In this document: positions 59,401 through 64,000 of the stretch, in pieces | How the letters are laid out: the number at the start of each line of letters is the position of its first letter | How positions within the stretch are numbered: position 1 is the stretch's first letter | From: Plumapathes pennacea | Lineage: Eukaryota; Cnidaria; Anthozoa; Antipatharia; Myriopathidae | DNA length: 64,000 nt | Assembly: GCA_964036295.1 (NCBI GenBank) | Contig: OZ038470.1 | Coordinates: 2,593,501-2,657,500 of the forward strand | Reading direction: 5' to 3' | Program-made: the position numbers and the translations under genes | Notes under the pieces: model-generated | The model's database searches: none | What the model was told of the DNA's origin: nothing | What the model saw: only the letters and a program-made list of their open reading frames with translations

Positions 59401-61106
59401 AATAATTTAAGTGAGACGTTCATTCCGTACTTTCACAGAAATACATGTTCAGCTCGGACGAGGACTCCGATGGTGGTGGTAAGCGCTCAAAGCATGAGGT
59501 CTCGTATATCCCGGATGATGACACTGGTGATGACGACAATTCAGACTCTGATGCATCTGCAGACTTTCTTGTCCAGAAACCGCGGGCAACAAAGAAGACT
59601 GGGGCGACCAAGAAGCCGTCTTCACTTGATAGTGGATCGGAGTCAGACAAGAGCGATGTACAGGCAACTCGCGCGCTTATTCAGAAACTATCTCCCGCCA
59701 AATCATCCAGGAAACTGGAACAAGTGAGCAATATTTTCTTTCCTTCTTTCACTTCTTCCCCCCTTTGTTGCCTGCTTACTTATTTTGTTTTTTTCTTTCT
59801 TTCTTCTTTTTCTTCCTTACTCTTTGCTTTTTTCTTCCTTCCTTTTTCCACCGTTTGCCCCTGTAGTATCACTTTCTGGACAGATATTCCCGCTTCTACC
59901 CCGCGTAACCCCTCAGTAGACTTAAGTTTCGGCTGCGCCATACTTTCATTAGTCAATTTCAACTTTTCTAAACACAGTGTTTGGTTTCTCTTTGTTTTAG
60001 TCCTCTAAAAGTGCCTCAGAAACTTCGGAGTCGGGCGCCAAGAGCTGCATCTCTGATGTGGTTAATTTAGATAGTGATGAGAACAAGAAACCTGAACCGA
60101 AGAAGACAGTAGAACCCAAAAAGGCCCGCGGCAAGCAGAAGCTTGGCGACAAACAGACGAGCATAACCTCAGCATTCGCTGCTGCCACCACAAAAGGCAA
60201 ACGCAAGCCAAAAAAAAGCAACGAAGACAAGGAGGAAGACAGCAATGGCTCGGCTGTGGTGGATAATAAGGTTAGTATAGGCCCTAGTCACGGCCATGAC
60301 AGTTCACATATAGCTTGGCCAAAGACAAATATAAGAACACACCACTGGAAAGAGCTTTGCAAAATTGACCAATGCACAAAATTCTCAGATTCATAAGGCA
60401 AAATGTCGCGAAGCGCCGCTATTTTCAAATTTGTAATTTTTATAAGGTTTTGTATGACTCGATGGGCTCCTTGCTCCGTTTGCCCACCACTGATAACTTT
60501 CTCGTGTTTTTTGTTTTGTTTTGTTTTTCCAGAAGAAAAGAACTACAAAGGGGGCAGCTCGGCGGCCGACGAAAAGATCCAAATTGAAAGTCACAGACTG
60601 CGACAGTGACAGCAGTGAAGCATCCGTGAAGGTCACGAAGGTTGCCAAGCAACACAAGGTCTGGACAAACTGGGGCCCACACATGGCTTTCCTGTATTGA
60701 TTCTATTTTAAGTCACAGCCCCTTCCCCCTTGACGCCTTTTTTTTTTTTTTTTGCGCTTGCCCCAGTTTTCGCGCGGTCAAAAATCGAAAAAGTCTTTGT
60801 ATAAGTTCAAAAACCTACGGAATAAGGCGGCCACTAAATGCTAGTCCCGGGGGTGTCCGTGTAGTTTACGACTGATAGAAGTAACTCTCATTACTTTCTT
60901 TTCTATAGATCAATTCGTCGCCTCCAAAAAAGAAGAAGATTGAGAGCGAAGAAGGCAGTGATGATGATGACGTCCCTTTACGTTCCGCGGCCTCGCGACC
61001 TCAGCGAAGCCGAAGGACAGCTGCGATAAAGTATTCATTCAGCGACTCCGAAGAGGAGGCTGCCAACAAAAAAGATGAGAGTTGGGACCTGGATGACTTC
61101 CAGTAG
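47523..61106 (+). CDS. TOP2: DNA topoisomerase II, complete, 25 exons
   Basis: ATP-dependent type IIA topoisomerase that passes duplexes through double-strand breaks in the nucleus. Exons: 47523-47546, 47729-47981, 48767-48830, 49335-49578, 49821-50033, 50475-50675, 50995-51237, 51556-51612, 52224-52463, 52814-53050, 53454-53669, 54079-54171, 54596-54710, 54940-55061, 55627-56007, 56284-56483, 56974-57109, 57508-57703, 58158-58414, 58531-58614, 58804-59280, 59439-59723, 60001-60270, 60533-60658, 60909-61106; exactly 1644 codons. The GHKL ATPase has VNAADNK (N94/N98 region) and GGRNGYGAKL (~163-172). TOPRIM has EGDSAKT (E474) and DQDQDG (D554, D556, D558). The catalytic Tyr818 in ASPRYIFT is encoded at 55756-55758. 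The C-terminal ~400 residues are charged and low complexity, with the basic PPKKKKIESE. Invertebrates usually have one TOP2; A and B are a vertebrate split. Confidence 0.98.
48052..48385. repeat. Foldback/MITE family B, copy 2, TOP2 intron 2
   Basis: The left part (48052-48232) is a palindrome with ~80-bp arms: AATTTCCACTGGTTTGCC at one end and GGCAAACCAGTGGAAATT at the other, centred near CGAGGCGCTTTGCCGAATG. The right part matches 6221-6390 (AACATTTAGAAATATACAGG, GTAAATCAACCAATCAGAGA). Confidence 0.85.
49596..49797. repeat. MITE family A copy, TOP2 intron 4
   Basis: Diverged but full-length: CCCTCTCACTTCCCAGAGTG to AACTTAGGAGTGAAAGGC. It lies 23 bp before exon 5. Confidence 0.75.
50325..50426. 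repeat. (ATT)n microsatellite, ~33 units, TOP2 intron 5
   Basis: Nearly pure ATT repeat with one GTT interruption. It ends about 50 bp before exon 6. Long Ile or Leu/Tyr runs in nearby frames are translations of this repeat. Confidence 0.95.
51933..52175. repeat. MITE family C, copy 2, TOP2 intron 8
   Basis: GGGCCTGGTTTTTCGAAAG to CTTTGAAAAACTAGGCCC, similar throughout to 26949-27190. It ends about 50 bp before exon 9. Confidence 0.82.
53076..53318. repeat. MITE family C, copy 3, TOP2 intron 10
   Basis: GGGCCCGGTTTTTCGAAAG to CTTTGAAAAACTGGGCCC. It starts 26 bp after the exon 10 donor and is followed by a partial MITE A (53344-53427). Confidence 0.85.
53344..53427. repeat. MITE family A, right-end fragment, TOP2 intron 10
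   Basis: CTCATTGCATCACTCGCACT through AAGCTTGGGAGTGAAAGGG. The left half is missing. Confidence 0.7.
55434..55614. repeat. MITE family A, reverse copy reaching TOP2 exon 15 acceptor
   Basis: Reverse-orientation copy from CCCTTTCACTCCCAAATGC to ATTAAACTTGATCACTCTTT. Its end is only ~12 bp from the exon 15 start (55627), so the element supplies part of the branch-point/pyrimidine region. Confidence 0.75.
56249..56283. repeat. (CTTG)n at TOP2 exon 16 acceptor
   Basis: Five to six TTGC/CTTG units run directly into the CAG acceptor of exon 16 (56284). A (TTTG)n tract lies upstream at about 56160-56185. Confidence 0.8.
57166..57352. repeat. Foldback element with ~90-bp arms, TOP2 intron 17
   Basis: TATATAACGCGT-side sequence with GTGTAATATAGCCTCATCTA is mirrored by TAGATGAGGCTATATTACAC. 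The centre is GAAACCACGAGGCCGCCTCG. Non-coding. Confidence 0.85.
58021..58125. repeat. MITE family A, reverse remnant, TOP2 intron 18
   Basis: GATATAGTGAGAAGTGATTG through GAAAATTGAAGTCGATCGC. It lies immediately upstream of exon 19 (58158). Confidence 0.6.
58599..58797. repeat. 112-bp tandem duplication over TOP2 exon 20 end
   Basis: CTTGGAAGAGTTGGAAGTTA at 58599 recurs at 58711 with downstream CGTGAAACGGCTAACAAT / CACGAAACGGTTAACAAT. It duplicates the last ~16 nt of exon 20, its GTTAGT donor and intron sequence. Reading through the first donor meets a TAA, so only the first donor gives a usable product. Confidence 0.85.
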
Positions 61107-64000
61107 AAGCGGTGTTAACGTGGAACACTTTGTCCCATATCTGATTTTCCCAATCTGTGTTTTTGGGAGCTTGGATCCAACTGAAAGAAAGGCTTTTTCC
61201 TTAACTGAGCTATCACTGAGAACGTATTGAAAAAGAGAGGCTTGCCTCCGGTCACTCTCAGCGCTCGAAGGAAACACTCTAGCACAAGAGCCATTTTGGA
61301 TTGAACCAAATCTTAGCCAAGACTTTTTTGCTCCCACGTGTATGTGTCGGTTGTTTGGTTGGATTTTTTTCTTCTTTACATCGAATGGGTATTTATACTG
61401 AACACCGAAGTCGTGTAGTCGCATTCTAACTGAACGATGCACTGTATTACTAGATTATACAACGAAGTTTCTTGACTTGTTGTATTAGGAAGGTTCAGCT
61501 GATTTTTGGTACTAGTGGTCTACGATATAGTTTATTGTAATATATATCGACGTGAGTTGTAAATAGTGCAATTAAAATATTGCCGTTCTTTTATGCTTCA
61601 GGTTGTTGTTTATGGCAGAAACACCAAAATGTAAGTTATCTGTTAATAGAAATTTAAGTTTAAGACGGGGGTGGGACTTAAGATCTTTTTGATGGGAAAA
61701 CAACACTCAAATCTTACATGCGATCACCAGCTTCTCAAATTGCAGCGTAAGCGCCAACTAGGTCGTGTTTTATTGGGACCAACCGTTTTTGGTTGGTTGG
61801 GTCTTTTACATGTTCTTTTGGGAATCAACTATTTTCGGTTGGTTTGGTTGATCAACTTTTACAACCTACTCGTAACCCGGTTGAAAACGATGGTACCAGG
61901 TGTACGGCCGCCGTATTTTTAACCGAAAATGGATTTTATTGGTACAACAACCAAAACCGTTTCAGGTTGAAACGGTTTGTCCCAAGAGAACACGACCCGA
62001 GTGTGTGGTGGATTTCGGTCTATAATCCTCAACAAAATTGTAAATGTGGGTATTATTTGATCCACACTAATACTCCGTGAGGGAAGAGTGCAAACACCAT
62101 TTAAAACAAGGGAAGAAGTAGAAGTGGGTTCTTGAGTTCATTGTGGAGATATCGGTCGCACGCAAAGCAGTCGAGTATATATATCGCTTGAGAGGACGCG
62201 TGTATTTTTGGCATCATGCATAGACGATGAATGTAGGACTTCCGCCCAATGGTGTAACCATTCAAATGAAAGCTATTAATGAGTATATTCCGAGAGGAAG
62301 TCGTCGCTCTTACAGATACTGTATTATTATATTGCATTTTTAATCCTTTCACGCTTTTTCATTGCCTAAAGGCGAACTTGATTTTACATAGAGCACTTCC
62401 AAATCTTGTCAAATGAAACCAAAAGATGTGAGGTCCACTCAGTGGTGAAACCTAAAATGTAATCACTTCCATCTATAACTGAACTGTGAAATGAAACCTA
62501 AAGGTGTGACCACTCAAATGAAAGCTCTCGATGAGTTCATTCTAATAGCAGCGCTCATTTCCAACTCATAAATTTCCAGCATTGTTCCCGTTATTGTTGA
62601 ACAGACTGTCGTGTTTTTTAAGTCTAACTGTCGACTAAATTGGCATAGCACGTTCAGGACTGAATATCGACAATCGTTTGACACGTCATATCGTTTCGCA
62701 GTGTGGATGTGAGCTTTGTGAAACTGCAGGTGGAGCAATTTTATCATCTGGAGAGACTACAAGTATCCAAGGGAGCTTTAGGTACTGAGTTTATAAATGT
62801 GTGCATACACATTCGCGACGCTGGAGTTCCCTTATCACAGACGATATATATAGATATAGTTTTCCAGACTTAGGAAAAACTTGCACGGTAGACTGGATTA
62901 GAAATCTACGTAATTTGTTTTTCCGTTTGGAAAGAAAAACAGCGGGTTAAATTTAGTCGGCACTCGAAATGTCATTTTTTGTGACAGAGTGCCCAAACTA
63001 AGCCTGCATGCAATGTTAAAGTCAATCGAATTTCAAATGTTGGAAACAAATTAATCCAGCAACGCAGCTGTCAACTAAAATTAGTCTTTTTTTTTCTTCT
63101 TCTTCTTCTTTTCTTTCCAGATTTTAAGTTATGATCAGTTTTTCTCCATTGCATTTGACTTAAGATGTATTGACAGCTGTTCGCGATGCCAGGGTATGAA
63201 GATATTCAACTCATTCTAAAATGAAACGTCCGCGAAAACAAGCAACTGTGGGGACTATTTCAACTTCTTATTCCCGAAAGTTGCATTGTTGGGCCGGTTT
63301 CTAACCCTTTCACAGTCCACATTTAACCTCCATGTCCATGTTTCTGTGCTCGAATTAAACAAAGAATTTCAATGTCGTCAGATCTTGGCTGGGTCGCGTT
63401 AATCACGGTTAAATTTGTTTATACCAAAGTTGCAATGACTACCGTGGTATGTAAAATTACAATGAGTATACTACAAATCTGCCATGTCATTGCAGATATG
63501 AAATGGATTGCATGGAATGGCTAAATCGCAAATTACATGGTTGATAAATGTTGTTGCAACTGTCCAGTATATTAAAAGACTCGATCTATAAAAAAATCAC
63601 TTCGCCTTTTCTACTAAAGGTCACCTGTACCAATACCTGTTTTCGTTAATTGTTATTTTTCTTCCCAAGAAACACCGATTATTTTAGTGAGCAGCCTAAA
63701 TTGAAGGAATATTGGAGACATCCCTGTAATGTTGGCTTTGCCCTAGGCATTTTATGCAGCAGAAGACGACGTACCATCACAAACCATTTTTCAAAAGTTT
63801 CGATCGTATCCCGTATCGGATACGTTTCTTCTTTTCACTTGCTGCACAGTATAAAGCCGCTTGCATACCATTTCACAGTTAGTGTATTCAGCACTTAAGG
63901 CTACTTAGACTTTTGAAACATATCCAGGCCTAAAAATACCTCTATTTTACACAAACAAAATGGCGCGTGCATGCAGCACATATACAAAGAGTTTGAAAGC
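61107..64000. other. TOP2 3' flank and gene-free right end
   Basis: ATTAAA at 61571-61576 is a candidate poly(A) signal. Single units of the ~90-bp repeat known from 14.5 kb occur at about 62240-62300 and 62402-62560. A C/T tract lies at 63086-63120. Several 60-95-codon frames exist but none resembles a known domain. Confidence 0.6.

Overview
The window is animal nuclear DNA: intron-rich genes with GT-AG junctions, ancient metazoan proteins close to their vertebrate counterparts, many short inverted-repeat transposons and a satellite array. The organism is most likely an anthozoan cnidarian such as a stony coral or sea anemone. That is an inference from gene style and repeat style; no species marker was identified.

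Layout, left to right. (1) 107-4095, minus strand: the 5' part of a CoREST/RCOR corepressor gene (ELM2 and first SANT domain), cut by the left edge. (2) 6.5-10.8 kb, minus strand: two tandem, intronless CABIT-domain genes of the THEMIS/GAREM type. Both open frames end before a SAM domain whose broken remains lie just downstream. (3) 11.64-28.62 kb, minus strand: a complete 26-exon TTC13 orthologue (845 aa). Its intron 6 holds a ~3.8-kb satellite of 34-bp units. (4) 28.80-33.08 kb, plus strand: a complete 9-exon IFT43 (204 aa) sharing a ~180-bp divergent promoter with TTC13. (5) 34.21-39.60 kb, minus strand: a 14-exon La protein (SSB/LARP3, 427 aa) with a C-terminal RGG-like tail. (6) 40.5-45.5 kb, plus strand: an unrecognised small spliced transcription unit with a decayed exon duplication. 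(7) 47.52-61.11 kb, plus strand: a complete 25-exon DNA topoisomerase II (1643 aa). (8) 61.1-64 kb: no recognisable gene.

Exon coordinates were read by eye from splice sites, reading-frame phase and family similarity. Phases close exactly for TTC13, IFT43, La and TOP2, which is good internal support for those models.

The genes are not one pathway. They cover chromatin repression (RCOR), signalling adaptors (CABIT), a secretory-pathway TPR protein (TTC13), cilia (IFT43), RNA-polymerase-III transcript handling (La) and DNA topology (TOP2). Introns and intergenic DNA are full of foldback and MITE-like elements. At least three families recur within the window, and several copies lie directly beside splice sites.
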